Positions 9,364 through 18,797 of a stretch of 64,000 nucleotides of DNA are shown here, piece by piece. The DNA is taken from the NCBI RefSeq assembly GCF_000814325.1, contig NZ_JPHF01000009.1:62001-126000 (forward strand). The letters are read 5' to 3'. A program made the position numbers and the translations under genes. Origin of the DNA: Flavihumibacter sp. ZG627 (GTDB lineage: Bacteria; Bacteroidota; Bacteroidia; Chitinophagales; Chitinophagaceae). The notes beneath the pieces are model-generated. The model saw only the letters and a program-made list of their open reading frames with translations. It ran no database searches and was not told where the DNA came from. Position 1 is the stretch's first letter; every line of letters starts with the position of its first letter.

Positions 9364-9950
9364 TAGGCGACCGATCTTCTAAGCAGGTAATTTGTCAGCA
9401 TTTCTTTGAATATCCTGAGATCTGGTAATGGATGATCTTGAACTTTTGCAGCTTCATCCCATTTTCGCATTTTTATATATAACGTGAATAATGGGTCTTT
9501 TTCAAATGCAGAAGCCTCTTCTTCGCCCATACGACCTCCCTGGAATGCTAATGTTTTCTTACTGGCGTCAGACAAATATGCATAGTACTTTGGATATTTA
9601 TATGTCAGATAACGCTTGGCCTGTACATGTGATTCAATTAACCTGCATATTCTTTCTCCAACACCAAGCTCACGCAACCATTGTGCCCCTATCTTTTCGT
9701 GATCAAGTACCCCATAATTATTGCCATCACCACTGATCATGGTATTCTGTTCATTAACGGGAACCAAGTGACCAATATCGTGAAGAAATGCTGCAAGAAC
9801 TACTTCATCATCACAACCTTCTCTAATTGCAAGTTCAGCGGATTGGCACATATGTTCCAGTTGAGATACTTTCTCACCAGCATATTCACCGGCCCCATAA
9901 TGATCATACAGGCTAAATATCCTGAAACAGATTTCCTCTGGTGATAACAT
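9360..9950 (-). CDS. PhnZ-like HD-domain mixed-valent diiron oxygenase
   Basis: A 196-residue HD-domain protein matching the phosphonate-operon HDIG family (TIGR03276 / PhnZ). The candidate iron ligands are all present: His33, His57-Asp58 (FLHDIGH), His84, His108 (ESHVQAKRY) and Asp165 (RKWDEAAK). The substrate-loop tyrosine and glutamate of PhnZ also have counterparts in EYAGE (Tyr23, Glu26), as does the YxGExVSQLEH segment. PhnZ cleaves the C-P bond of 2-amino-1-hydroxyethylphosphonate to glycine and phosphate. No PhnY hydroxylase is in the window. It is the last gene of the - strand operon, 12 bases after the TonB-dependent receptor. A nucleotide phosphohydrolase function is the less likely alternative. 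Confidence 0.85.
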   Translation of the reverse strand: MLSPEEICFRIFSLYDHYGAGEYAGEKVSQLEHMCQSAELAIREGCDDEVVLAAFLHDIGHLVPVNEQNTMISGDGNNYGVLDHEKIGAQWLRELGVGERICRLIESHVQAKRYLTYKYPKYYAYLSDASKKTLAFQGGRMGEEEASAFEKDPLFTLYIKMRKWDEAAKVQDHPLPDLRIFKEMLTNYLLRRSVAY

Positions 9951-9962
9951 TACCTGAAGAGA

Positions 9963-11984
9963 TTAAAGTTTAAAAATAATATTCATCCAAAAACTCCTGC
10001 CGACACCATTTATACCGGACCCATGGGTACGATAGTCCTTATTAATAAGGTTTTGCATTCCCCCATTCATTTGTATACACCGCCATTTATAACCTGAATA
10101 AATATTAAATACATTCCAACCTGGTGTTCCTTTCGCCGGGATACGGTTATCATCCTTATCGCCTTGAGCCAACCTATCCTGTTTGCCTGCATATAGCCAT
10201 TCAACAGCTGCATACCATCCTGATGACCGGTAATTCGCCATTAATCTTCCATGGATTGGTGGAATGCGGCGCATTGGTTCAGCGCGTGTACTATTCTCTC
10301 CATAATTATATGCTATGTTACCAGCGAAGCGGAATTTACCAGGCGGATGAATTTCAATAGCAGCTTCAGATCCCTCAATATGACCTTTCTCAGTGTTTTC
10401 CTTCTGGTAAACAGGGTACCCATTGATCGAATCACCCGGCACCCTCACTCTTGTGATAAGATCTCTTAAATTCATACGGTATAAAGTAGCATAACCGGAT
10501 AATAAAGTGGTATTGAATTTATACCCTAGTTCCATGTTAATAGACCGTTCAGGGCGCAGCGAGGCTGTTGGTAATTCATACCGAAAATCAATCACCCCAA
10601 GTGTACCCATATCATCAATATTTGGTGCTCTGTACCCCTTGCTTAGTGAAGAGAAAAATTTATGCTTTTCATTATGATGGTACATGATCGCAAAATTACC
10701 CACCACAGCAGAAGGAGTTAGGAAGACATTGCCTATTGATGTGTCTGTGATATTAATCCGAAACATATTTAAACGACCACCGACTTCGGCGGAAAATTTT
10801 TTCCATGAAAAATGATGCAGGCTATACAAGGAATAGTTTCCATAACGAGAATCATCCGGATATAATCCTCTCATAGCCTTTATTAAACCATCATCGTTAT
10901 GTTCATTACGCTCACTATAAACCAGGTCATAATATAATTCAAGTCCTGAATTAGCTGTCCACCATGGTTTCAGATCGCTTGACAGATCCGCCGATAACCC
11001 AATTACATTTACCAAATCCCGCTCATTCTTTATCGTGTTGCTGCCAATCTTATTGCTCTTACGTGCTTCAATATTGTGCTGGAAAGATGCAGTGACGGAT
11101 AAAGCTTTAAGAATCGGAGTTCTGCCATCCAAATCAAGCTTTACATACTGGAGTGACCTTAGCTGGGGATCGGTGTGATTGGTCCTGAAATTTTCCAACG
11201 CCACTTTATGAAATAGTGGAACGGAAGATTGTTTTAGGAACTGGTGTGCTACTGTAAGCCTGGAACTATCTGATAAATAGAATTTAATTTTTGCATCCCA
11301 TGCAAATTCATCATAACCGGAAGGTGATTGTTTACCTGTTGTATCTCCACCGATAACGTCACCAAAATTTCGATAGGTTAGACCAACTACTGCGGCTACT
11401 TTATCAGCAGAATATTCCATGGATGCCCTACCTGTTTGTTCCATACCCGAACTCATAATCTTTCCCAAAACAGAACCATGCCATTTACGGAGGGTCTGGA
11501 AAGTCCGAAAATACGGCTCCCTTGTGAAAACTTGTATAACACCTCCTAATGCATCAGAACCATACTGAACTGATCCTGTACCCTTTACAACTTCAATCCT
11601 GGTTATATTATATGGATCGATTGTATTGAGGTATTGATTAGGGCCATAACGAAATGTGGAATTATTCAACCTGACTCCATCCACTAATAATAATAATTGG
11701 TTACCGGTAAGTCCACGAACAAACGGGGAACCACCCCCATGATTTGTTTTTTGTAAAAAAACACCATTCAGTCCAACCAAAGATTCAGGCGTGGTCCTTG
11801 GCTGCCAATCATCAATGTCGCGGCCAATTACTGTTTCCACCAGGTAAGGAATTTTTATTGCTTCTAACCATCTTCTTTGTGCGGTTATTACCACTTCTTT
11901 CAGCTGACCCACAGTGCTATCTTCCTGTGAATATGCGGCAGCAACAAATAACTTTAAGACACAAATTAGTATGATCCTTTTCAT
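9963..11984 (-). CDS. TonB-dependent outer-membrane receptor
   Basis: A 673-residue receptor with signal peptide MKRIILICVLKLFVAAAYSQ and a TonB-box-like segment LKEVVITAQ. The plug domain follows (SVQYGSDALGGVIQVFTRE near residue 140), then a ~500-residue beta-barrel ending in aromatic Phe-Lys-Leu (IIFKL). It lacks the N-terminal carboxypeptidase-like domain of SusC and so belongs to the classical vitamin/siderophore-like receptors. The start codon overlaps the stop of the upstream phosphoesterase gene by four bases (ATGA type), which indicates translational coupling. The cargo is probably the product released by the two secreted phosphoesterases (inference). Confidence 0.9.
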   Translation of the reverse strand: MKRIILICVLKLFVAAAYSQEDSTVGQLKEVVITAQRRWLEAIKIPYLVETVIGRDIDDWQPRTTPESLVGLNGVFLQKTNHGGGSPFVRGLTGNQLLLLVDGVRLNNSTFRYGPNQYLNTIDPYNITRIEVVKGTGSVQYGSDALGGVIQVFTREPYFRTFQTLRKWHGSVLGKIMSSGMEQTGRASMEYSADKVAAVVGLTYRNFGDVIGGDTTGKQSPSGYDEFAWDAKIKFYLSDSSRLTVAHQFLKQSSVPLFHKVALENFRTNHTDPQLRSLQYVKLDLDGRTPILKALSVTASFQHNIEARKSNKIGSNTIKNERDLVNVIGLSADLSSDLKPWWTANSGLELYYDLVYSERNEHNDDGLIKAMRGLYPDDSRYGNYSLYSLHHFSWKKFSAEVGGRLNMFRINITDTSIGNVFLTPSAVVGNFAIMYHHNEKHKFFSSLSKGYRAPNIDDMGTLGVIDFRYELPTASLRPERSINMELGYKFNTTLLSGYATLYRMNLRDLITRVRVPGDSINGYPVYQKENTEKGHIEGSEAAIEIHPPGKFRFAGNIAYNYGENSTRAEPMRRIPPIHGRLMANYRSSGWYAAVEWLYAGKQDRLAQGDKDDNRIPAKGTPGWNVFNIYSGYKWRCIQMNGGMQNLINKDYRTHGSGINGVGRSFWMNIIFKL

Positions 11985-14443
11985 TTTTCTTTTTCATCAT
12001 TAACCTGGAGAAATGCGCTTCTCCTTGGTGCTGGCATTTCACTTTTCTCACCTTTGACGGCTTTCCAGATTACTTCACTAAACACAAGGTCCGGGATGGC
12101 ATCTTCTTTTGTAAAATCGAAGGACATACTTTTAATTGCACTGGGCGTATTTGCTGTGTTCTTATCATTCAGATCAATATTAGAAGGAACAGAAACAAAT
12201 GTTCTAACGTCGGGTGAATTATTGAAACAGCGCCACATAGGAGTAGCCGCAGCATCATACTGGCTCATAGGAGGCAATCCCAGAATCAATTCTATAGTCC
12301 GCAGCATAGACGATGTAGAGTACATAGAATGGTCAATAAAACCACGCTTCATGTAACCACCGGCAAGATATGCGGTGGTACGGTGGGCGTCAACATGGTC
12401 GGGTCCATTTTGTGCGTCATCTTCAACAATGAATACAACAGATTCTTTCCAGATGCTACTCTTTGATAAATGCTCAACAAATAACCCAACAGCCAGATCA
12501 TTGTCAGCTACATGTGCAAACGGTGTAGGTCTGCCGATCCGCTGCCCCTCCGTATGATCATTGATAAACCTGAGGGTATTGAATTGTGGAACTGCATTGG
12601 CTGCAAGAAGTGAATCAAACTCCCGCCTCCACTGATTAAATCGTGTGGTATCTCTAACACTTTCATCCCAACTAGTGTAATAGGGACAAAAATGGCCATC
12701 CAGTACCGGGATATTTGCTTTATAATCATCTGCAAATTCTCCATAAGTTCGGTAGCTTACACCTGCCCGTTTACAATAATCCCATATAAATCCTTTGGTG
12801 GGATTTGCAATAGGGCGGTTGCCCTCTCCATCATAAAATCCTCCCCGGCCCCCATAATTAGTAGGCCAGGTCTTTTCAAGGTAATCAGTGGCTCCGGCAG
12901 CCGTGCTCCAGTTATGCCCATCTGCACTTACCTCACTGTCTACATAAAAATTATCAAGAAGAACAAATTCTCTTGCAAGTTTATGCTGATTGGGTGTGAT
13001 GCGTTCCCCAAATAAGACAAGGCTAGTATCTCCATTACCGCCAGGCATATCACCAAGCACCTGGTCATAGGTTCTGTTTTCTTTGATAATATAAAAAACA
13101 TGCTTGATGGGAGAAGAATCACCCACTTTCCTTGGTATGGGATTTCCCTCTTCCCCCGCTGCCAGCAATTCCCCTTCTTTTGAGTAAGGCGTGTTTTTGT
13201 AAACCGCCTGTGAATAAATACCTATTGCTTTGGTATCCGGTGGATCGATGATGGACAAAGTGCCTTTCATGAGTCCTGCTATATACTGTACTTCATTTGA
13301 TGATGTACTGGTATCACCCTGTTGATAAGTAACTGCTTGCTTTTTTGCGATCGGATTAGGGCCGCGGGGGTTAGCAAAGGAAGAAAAGCCCTTTCCATTT
13401 GCCACAAATATTTTGTCATTGATCACCTTGATATTGGTAGGATACCAACCTACAGGTATAAATCCAGATGAACGCGAATTTCCCGGAGTACCTACATCAA
13501 AAACTGCGACACAATTATTATCTGCATTTGCAACATACAATGTCTTTTCATCAGCTGATAAAGCAAGACCATTGGTGGTGGATCCTTCCGGCGCATCAGG
13601 GTAAAGCGCTGCATTCAACACCTCGATCTGTTTCCAGGATCTAATGTCAACTATTGAAACGCTATTATCATTAGAGTTAGCAACAAACATGTACTGGCCG
13701 TTCCTGGTGAGCACCAATTCATTTGGGTGTTGCCCAACGGCAAGTGATCTTTTGATTTCCTGCTTCCTTACATCATATTCAAGCACTTTAGCCCCTCCCC
13801 ACAAAGAGATATAAAGAGAGCGCTGGTCTGGTGATATAACACAACTATATGCTTCCGCACCAAGCGGAATCACTTTACGAATCGACTTGCTGCCATTATC
13901 AATGACATAAAGGCTATTATTCTCCTTTGTGACCACATACATTTCTTTTCGCTTTGTATGAAGTGCTATGCCTGCCGGTGATATTTGCTCAGGCCATTTT
14001 TTACCCAAAACAATACTGTCCACCAGCTTGAGCATGTTATTGGATACCTCATATTTAAGGATCCAGTTATCATTGCCACCACTGGCATAAAGAAATTTTT
14101 CGTCTGCACTAAAGCATAGTCCATACCATGATCTGGGAATCTCAACATGATGCAAAAGACGCTCCTTAATCGGATCAATCAGCTGGATGCTCTGAACGCT
14201 CTGACCATTATTTGTAGCAGCCAGATATTTGCCAGATGCCGAGACTGCAAGATTTAAGGGGAGATCGCCGAGTGGCAAAGACCGGCCTGCCGGCGACAAG
14301 TGCCATCCATTGGGAAGCAATACCCGCTTTTCTGACAGATCCTCCTTTAGTCCAGGCACTTGTGACTTAAGTTCAGTGGCACCAAGAAAGGGAAGGAATC
14401 CACCAAACAGGCAACCTATTGTCAACCGTAAAAGCTGATTCAT
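11981..14443 (-). CDS. Secreted beta-propeller (YncE-like) / phosphoesterase protein, paralogue 2
   Basis: An 820-residue exported protein with N-terminal signal peptide (MNQLLRLTIGCLFGGFLPFLG). Residues ~35-380 are YVTN/YncE-type beta-propeller repeats (SADEKFLYASGGN, SPDQRSLYISLWGG, LSADEKTLYVANADNN). From about residue 440 a PF04185 phosphoesterase (phospholipase C / acid phosphatase AcpA superfamily) begins. Its metal-binding signatures are ENRTYD (~454) and VEDDAQNGPDHVDAHR (~673). It probably hydrolyses a phosphate or phosphonate ester in the periplasm or at the surface. It starts two bases after its paralogue upstream and overlaps the TonB receptor downstream. The substrate is unknown; the neighbours suggest phosphonate-bearing lipids or glycans. 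Confidence 0.85.
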   Translation of the reverse strand: MNQLLRLTIGCLFGGFLPFLGATELKSQVPGLKEDLSEKRVLLPNGWHLSPAGRSLPLGDLPLNLAVSASGKYLAATNNGQSVQSIQLIDPIKERLLHHVEIPRSWYGLCFSADEKFLYASGGNDNWILKYEVSNNMLKLVDSIVLGKKWPEQISPAGIALHTKRKEMYVVTKENNSLYVIDNGSKSIRKVIPLGAEAYSCVISPDQRSLYISLWGGAKVLEYDVRKQEIKRSLAVGQHPNELVLTRNGQYMFVANSNDNSVSIVDIRSWKQIEVLNAALYPDAPEGSTTNGLALSADEKTLYVANADNNCVAVFDVGTPGNSRSSGFIPVGWYPTNIKVINDKIFVANGKGFSSFANPRGPNPIAKKQAVTYQQGDTSTSSNEVQYIAGLMKGTLSIIDPPDTKAIGIYSQAVYKNTPYSKEGELLAAGEEGNPIPRKVGDSSPIKHVFYIIKENRTYDQVLGDMPGGNGDTSLVLFGERITPNQHKLAREFVLLDNFYVDSEVSADGHNWSTAAGATDYLEKTWPTNYGGRGGFYDGEGNRPIANPTKGFIWDYCKRAGVSYRTYGEFADDYKANIPVLDGHFCPYYTSWDESVRDTTRFNQWRREFDSLLAANAVPQFNTLRFINDHTEGQRIGRPTPFAHVADNDLAVGLFVEHLSKSSIWKESVVFIVEDDAQNGPDHVDAHRTTAYLAGGYMKRGFIDHSMYSTSSMLRTIELILGLPPMSQYDAAATPMWRCFNNSPDVRTFVSVPSNIDLNDKNTANTPSAIKSMSFDFTKEDAIPDLVFSEVIWKAVKGEKSEMPAPRRSAFLQVNDEKEK

Positions 14444-14445
14444 GG

Positions 14446-17157
14446 TTATTGATTTATTTTCTCGTAATGGTCTGTTCTCTGTTCTTCTTCATTATCCATT
14501 TTTGGACCTTGTAAAACTTTCCTCCAATCAATAGATCGGTTATAACGTTGCATCGCTTTCTCCGGGTCAAAAACCCTCTTATCTGGCAAAACCATATTAT
14601 AAGGACGAAAGTCAGGGCTATCAGTAAAAAAATCTTGTAAAAGAGAAGCTGTAACGTCATACTGATTTACATAACGAATCCCAAGAATATTGTAAATGAC
14701 TTTCAAAATAGATCCAAAATTACTATGATGAACTGACAAATGACCCCGCTTTACATATGGTGAAGCCATCATCAGCAGGCTACGATGTGCATCAATATGG
14801 TCCACCCCACCCTGTGGATCATCTTCCGTAATAATTATAAGCATATTTTTCCAGTATGGAGTTCGGGACAGGAAGTGAAGAATTCTTCCTGTTGCCAGAT
14901 CATTATCGGCCATATAAGAATGCACAAAGGGGTATCCGTCATCAGGCCGTGGCTTTGCACCGTGATCATTTGGGATCATTACAGAAATGAATGCCGGCAT
15001 GGAATCATTGCCCTTGAGCCACATTTTTGTAAACTCTTTTTCAAATTGTTCCATACGGAACTGGTCGGGAATGTTTGTGTTGTATCCGGCATAGTTATGA
15101 CTGGTCCTGCTCCATAATGCTTTCTGCATGGGCACCATTACACCATGGGCAGCTCCTGTAAGTGTGTCAGTCCACTCCTCTCTAACATGTGCAGTTTCAT
15201 TTGCCTGTCCAAAATTATAGAATGGAACTTTATGCCTTTCAAGTGCTTCCCAGAGTCCGCCAATTTCAGCATAATCTTCGGGGTCTATACTTCCAGTTGA
15301 GCCGGGGAATCGACGGCCAGGGGCATTAGAAAAGATCTTTGCAGACTTGCTGACACTGGAATTAGCCTCAACCCATTCATTGGGTATCACCCCCATCATC
15401 CAATGATGTCCATGAATTGAAGCATCACTGTCACAATAGAAATTATCACTGAAGGCAAAATCTTTAGAAATTTTAGAATGGTTAGGCATTATATCAGCCC
15501 CACTGATAGTATCTGTTTTTCCAGCAAATGTAACTCCAGTGCCATATCGGGCCAGCGTGGGATCTCCTTTAGCACCACTTATATGCCCTAACACCTCATC
15601 ATAAGTCCGATTTTCTTTTGTGATGTAGACAATGTGTTTAATAGGAGAAGAATATAAACCTGGAAGGGGAGGAAGCGGATTTGAAGAATGTTCAGCTTTA
15701 ACTTCCCTGAAGGTATTAGCTTTTACAAGCTCCGTATGCCGAGCTAAAGTTGCAACATTAGGTAGGGGAATTTTCTGGAAGGTAGCCAACTGTATATCTC
15801 CTACATAAGTACCTTGTACTGGGGCGATAAAATTTTCTCCTCCATTAGGTCCGGCTCCATAACCCCGGCAGCTGATAACATAAAGTTCTTTTTCATTGGG
15901 GGAAAGCTTAACTCTGGCTGGACCCCATCCCGTTGGAATCAGTCCCTTTGTAATTGATTTTTCCGCATCTATAACAGCAACCGCATTCAAGCCAAGCAAA
16001 GCAACATATAAAGTTCTCTCGTCTTTACTTAGAGAAATTCCAAATGGTAGCAATCCCCGGTATTGATCAATTCTTTTATCCACCTTTATAGGAATATGTT
16101 TTACGATCTTGTGCAATCGATAATCAATCACTGCAATATTATCATTGGTTGCATTTGTAACATAAGCATATTTTTTTCCAACAGCAATTGAATTAGGACT
16201 GGCACCTCCAACTACTTCTGCATCTTCCACCATCTGACCCAGTTGCATACCGGTCTTAAGTTGGTGAATCACTTTGTTTTTGGATAAGTCAATTGCATAA
16301 ACACTCATTGCTTCAGGTGAATGGGGACTTCCGACGCCTGGGATTGTTTTGCCATCGATGACAGTACCTTCAATAGATTCCTTAGTATTGTCGCCATAAG
16401 GATGCCAATTGATTAACAAAGAATCATAATTGGCCTGAGTTGCTCCTTGAATCAATGGATAGGAATACATCCCAACATTGGCTACAAAGGCTAGTTTACT
16501 ATCAGGACTAAGGGAGATGCCAAATGGCTGTCGGCCGGTATTAATAGATGCTTTCAATTTTCTTGAGGCAATATCAATTCGAACCATTCGAAAATTACCC
16601 CTGTCAAGAACCAGCAGTTCATTTTCTTCAGCATTATAAATCATATCAGAGGTAAAACTATCCTCATAATTTACTCCATTTATTCTGCCATTAAGAGAAA
16701 TAGAATCAGTTCGCTGCATGCGTTCTATATCGTATACAATGACAGAACCATTATCGCCTCCGCTTAGATAAATGGTACGAGTATCTTTCCCGAAAGTGAC
16801 ACCAAGAAAAGATCCGTTTGAAAGAGGGGAAAGAACTTTCCCATCATAGGAGGGTACCCTGATTGAATTCATATTGGCCAGATCAATTATGGTAAATACA
16901 CCATTATGAAGGGTTATTGCTTTCTTTCCATCTGGAGAGATGACCATTCCGAAAGGATCATGGGTTATACGGATAGTTTTCCCTGCAGGCCTTACCCATC
17001 TGCCACTAGGCAAAACGCTGGTGCCAGCAGTATCAATGATGCAATACTGGTCAGAACCCGGAACTACCAGCATTTTCGATTCCTGCGAATAGGATGTATG
17101 GAAAAAGGTAAGCAGTAGTATACATTTACTAATCTTTATAAAAAAATTCTCTTTCAA
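14446..17157 (-). CDS. Secreted beta-propeller (YncE-like) / phosphoesterase protein, paralogue 1
   Basis: A 903-residue protein with signal peptide MKENFFIKISKCILLLTFF. The same two-part architecture as the next gene is seen: YncE-like propeller blades over residues ~35-470 (SPDSKLAFVANVGM, SKDERTLYVALLGLNA, SPNEKELYVISCRG) and a PF04185 phosphoesterase from ~500. The ENRTYD motif (~514), DSDASIHGHHW segment and TEDDPQGGVDHIDAHRS (~777) hold the predicted metal ligands. It is longer than paralogue 2 by about 80 residues, mainly in the propeller and near the C-terminus. It is the first enzyme gene after susD, separated by a perfect hairpin. The tandem pair likely arose by duplication and may split two related ester substrates (inference). 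Confidence 0.85.
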   Translation of the reverse strand: MKENFFIKISKCILLLTFFHTSYSQESKMLVVPGSDQYCIIDTAGTSVLPSGRWVRPAGKTIRITHDPFGMVISPDGKKAITLHNGVFTIIDLANMNSIRVPSYDGKVLSPLSNGSFLGVTFGKDTRTIYLSGGDNGSVIVYDIERMQRTDSISLNGRINGVNYEDSFTSDMIYNAEENELLVLDRGNFRMVRIDIASRKLKASINTGRQPFGISLSPDSKLAFVANVGMYSYPLIQGATQANYDSLLINWHPYGDNTKESIEGTVIDGKTIPGVGSPHSPEAMSVYAIDLSKNKVIHQLKTGMQLGQMVEDAEVVGGASPNSIAVGKKYAYVTNATNDNIAVIDYRLHKIVKHIPIKVDKRIDQYRGLLPFGISLSKDERTLYVALLGLNAVAVIDAEKSITKGLIPTGWGPARVKLSPNEKELYVISCRGYGAGPNGGENFIAPVQGTYVGDIQLATFQKIPLPNVATLARHTELVKANTFREVKAEHSSNPLPPLPGLYSSPIKHIVYITKENRTYDEVLGHISGAKGDPTLARYGTGVTFAGKTDTISGADIMPNHSKISKDFAFSDNFYCDSDASIHGHHWMMGVIPNEWVEANSSVSKSAKIFSNAPGRRFPGSTGSIDPEDYAEIGGLWEALERHKVPFYNFGQANETAHVREEWTDTLTGAAHGVMVPMQKALWSRTSHNYAGYNTNIPDQFRMEQFEKEFTKMWLKGNDSMPAFISVMIPNDHGAKPRPDDGYPFVHSYMADNDLATGRILHFLSRTPYWKNMLIIITEDDPQGGVDHIDAHRSLLMMASPYVKRGHLSVHHSNFGSILKVIYNILGIRYVNQYDVTASLLQDFFTDSPDFRPYNMVLPDKRVFDPEKAMQRYNRSIDWRKVLQGPKMDNEEEQRTDHYEKINQ

Positions 17158-17188
17158 GTAAAATATATTGAGCGCGTTTAAAGAACCG

Positions 17189-17220
17189 ATTGCGAAACTT
17201 CACCAGGGAGGTTTCGCAAT
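17189..17220 (-). repeat. Perfect 10-bp hairpin between susD and phosphoesterase gene
   Basis: ATTGCGAAAC (17189-17198) and GTTTCGCAAT (17211-17220) pair without mismatch around a 12-base loop, 26 bases past the susD stop. No T-run follows on the - strand. It may be a partial attenuator or an mRNA 3'-end stabiliser that keeps SusCD expression above that of the downstream enzymes. Confidence 0.6.
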
Positions 17221-17246
17221 GGGATTATGTCTAAATCTAAGTCAGT

Positions 17247-18770
17247 TTATTTTATCAGCCAGACGCGGGTATTCTGGTTGTCCTCACCTTGCCGATCAAC
17301 TGCCTCTTTACGATTAACTGAATTTAGAGATTGTTCTGAAAGAGGATATATATATCTGACGGGAACTTTATTATCGTTCAGGTTATCCGGGCCAGGAATG
17401 ATCTCGGGCAACCCTGTACGGCGCCATTCAAACCAACTTTCCAAGCCATTGAAATAAAGTGCTACCCACTTCTGTAGGGCGATTTTTGATAATTTCTCTA
17501 CACTGTTTCCAGTGTACGCCACACCAGCCTGAGTAAAATAGTCATCACCCACACTAACATTTATTCCATACTCAGCAGGTACAATTGATTTCCAAAACTC
17601 CATGTTGGCCTGTATGCCCTGGTGGTAAAAGGATGCTGCTTCCCCGGTAGTTATTAATCCTTTTTCCTTTGCTTCAGCCATGATAAACTGAAGTTCCGCA
17701 AAGGTCATCAGTAATGCACGGGGTGCATCTGCTACCGGTACTGCCTGTCCTGCATCATTACAAACCAGGCATGCAAATGTATATCCCACCCGGCTTACTC
17801 CCTGCGGCCCACCATTATAATTAAGTGCTGCAACATCACCTAATCCATTTGGTATTCCTTCTATTGTGGGAGAACCAGCTGCAATTGATTTCTGGGAAGG
17901 TCGACCAAAAACCAACAGTCGCGGATCATTTAGAGCAGTTAAGCGGTCATCAAGTGTTTTACTAACCCTGAACTCATCAAACGATCCAACCCTGGTTCCG
18001 TACAGAGGCCACTGGTTTGGGGCCTGAGCCTGGTATTTAAGAGCAGCATTATCAGTATTACTTTCAATAAGAGGGAATTTGCCCGGCTGATCTAAAATGG
18101 ACTGCATTTCGGCTTTCACATCCTTCTTTGAAGATAATCTAAGCAGATATCTAAGTCTTAATGAATTTGCCAGTTTTCTCCATTTTAGCAAAGATGCAGT
18201 ACCACCTCCGTAAAGTATATCGCCTCCTATACTTGTGGTACTAACAGCTAGAATATCATTGGCTTTTCCCAGGTCTGAAAGGATGCCTTCATAGATCGAT
18301 TCCTGGGTATCATATTTTGGTGCGTAAACTCCCTCGGACTTTGCTTTACCTGCCTCCAAATAGGGAAGATCACCATATGCATCAGTAGCCTGTGCAAACA
18401 TCCACGATTTCAAAACCAGAGCAATACCATTATATCCATTTGATTCATCCTTTCCAACAAGAGAGAATATATTCTGCAGGTTCCTGTTATTACCATAAAC
18501 ATCATTCCAAAGGCCATTTTGTTCACCCCATAGATAGCGGTCTTCATTTACAAACTGGATTTTAGCATGGTATTGAGCAACAATATTTCCGATGCTCCAG
18601 GCTTCACTTACCTGGCGATTCATCATGTTTCGAATTACTCCACTTAATAAAAGGTCAGGATTAACAGCGGTAGGCACATTCTTGTTTGTATTAATGTCTG
18701 CAAAATCCTTAGTGCAGCCAACAGATGCAGCGGCTATTAATACAGGTACTATATATTTAATAAGCTTCAT
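17247..18770 (-). CDS. SusD/RagB-family outer-membrane nutrient-binding lipoprotein (phosphonate-like locus)
   Basis: A 507-residue lipoprotein: the signal peptide ends in the lipobox SVGC with Cys19 as lipidation site. The sequence fits the SusD-like_2 group of SusD/RagB lids (LLLSGVIRNMMNRQ near the N-terminus, TPR-like helices, and the typical C-terminal region LQKWVALYFNGLESWFEWRRTG). SusD proteins sit on the SusC barrel and hold substrate outside the cell. It follows susC by 27 bases. The downstream genes encode phosphoesterases and not glycosidases, so its ligand may be a phosphorylated or phosphonylated oligomer (inference). Confidence 0.92.
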   Translation of the reverse strand: MKLIKYIVPVLIAAASVGCTKDFADINTNKNVPTAVNPDLLLSGVIRNMMNRQVSEAWSIGNIVAQYHAKIQFVNEDRYLWGEQNGLWNDVYGNNRNLQNIFSLVGKDESNGYNGIALVLKSWMFAQATDAYGDLPYLEAGKAKSEGVYAPKYDTQESIYEGILSDLGKANDILAVSTTSIGGDILYGGGTASLLKWRKLANSLRLRYLLRLSSKKDVKAEMQSILDQPGKFPLIESNTDNAALKYQAQAPNQWPLYGTRVGSFDEFRVSKTLDDRLTALNDPRLLVFGRPSQKSIAAGSPTIEGIPNGLGDVAALNYNGGPQGVSRVGYTFACLVCNDAGQAVPVADAPRALLMTFAELQFIMAEAKEKGLITTGEAASFYHQGIQANMEFWKSIVPAEYGINVSVGDDYFTQAGVAYTGNSVEKLSKIALQKWVALYFNGLESWFEWRRTGLPEIIPGPDNLNDNKVPVRYIYPLSEQSLNSVNRKEAVDRQGEDNQNTRVWLIK

Positions 18771-18797
18771 AAAACAATTTTGAATTTTTTGAGAGGA

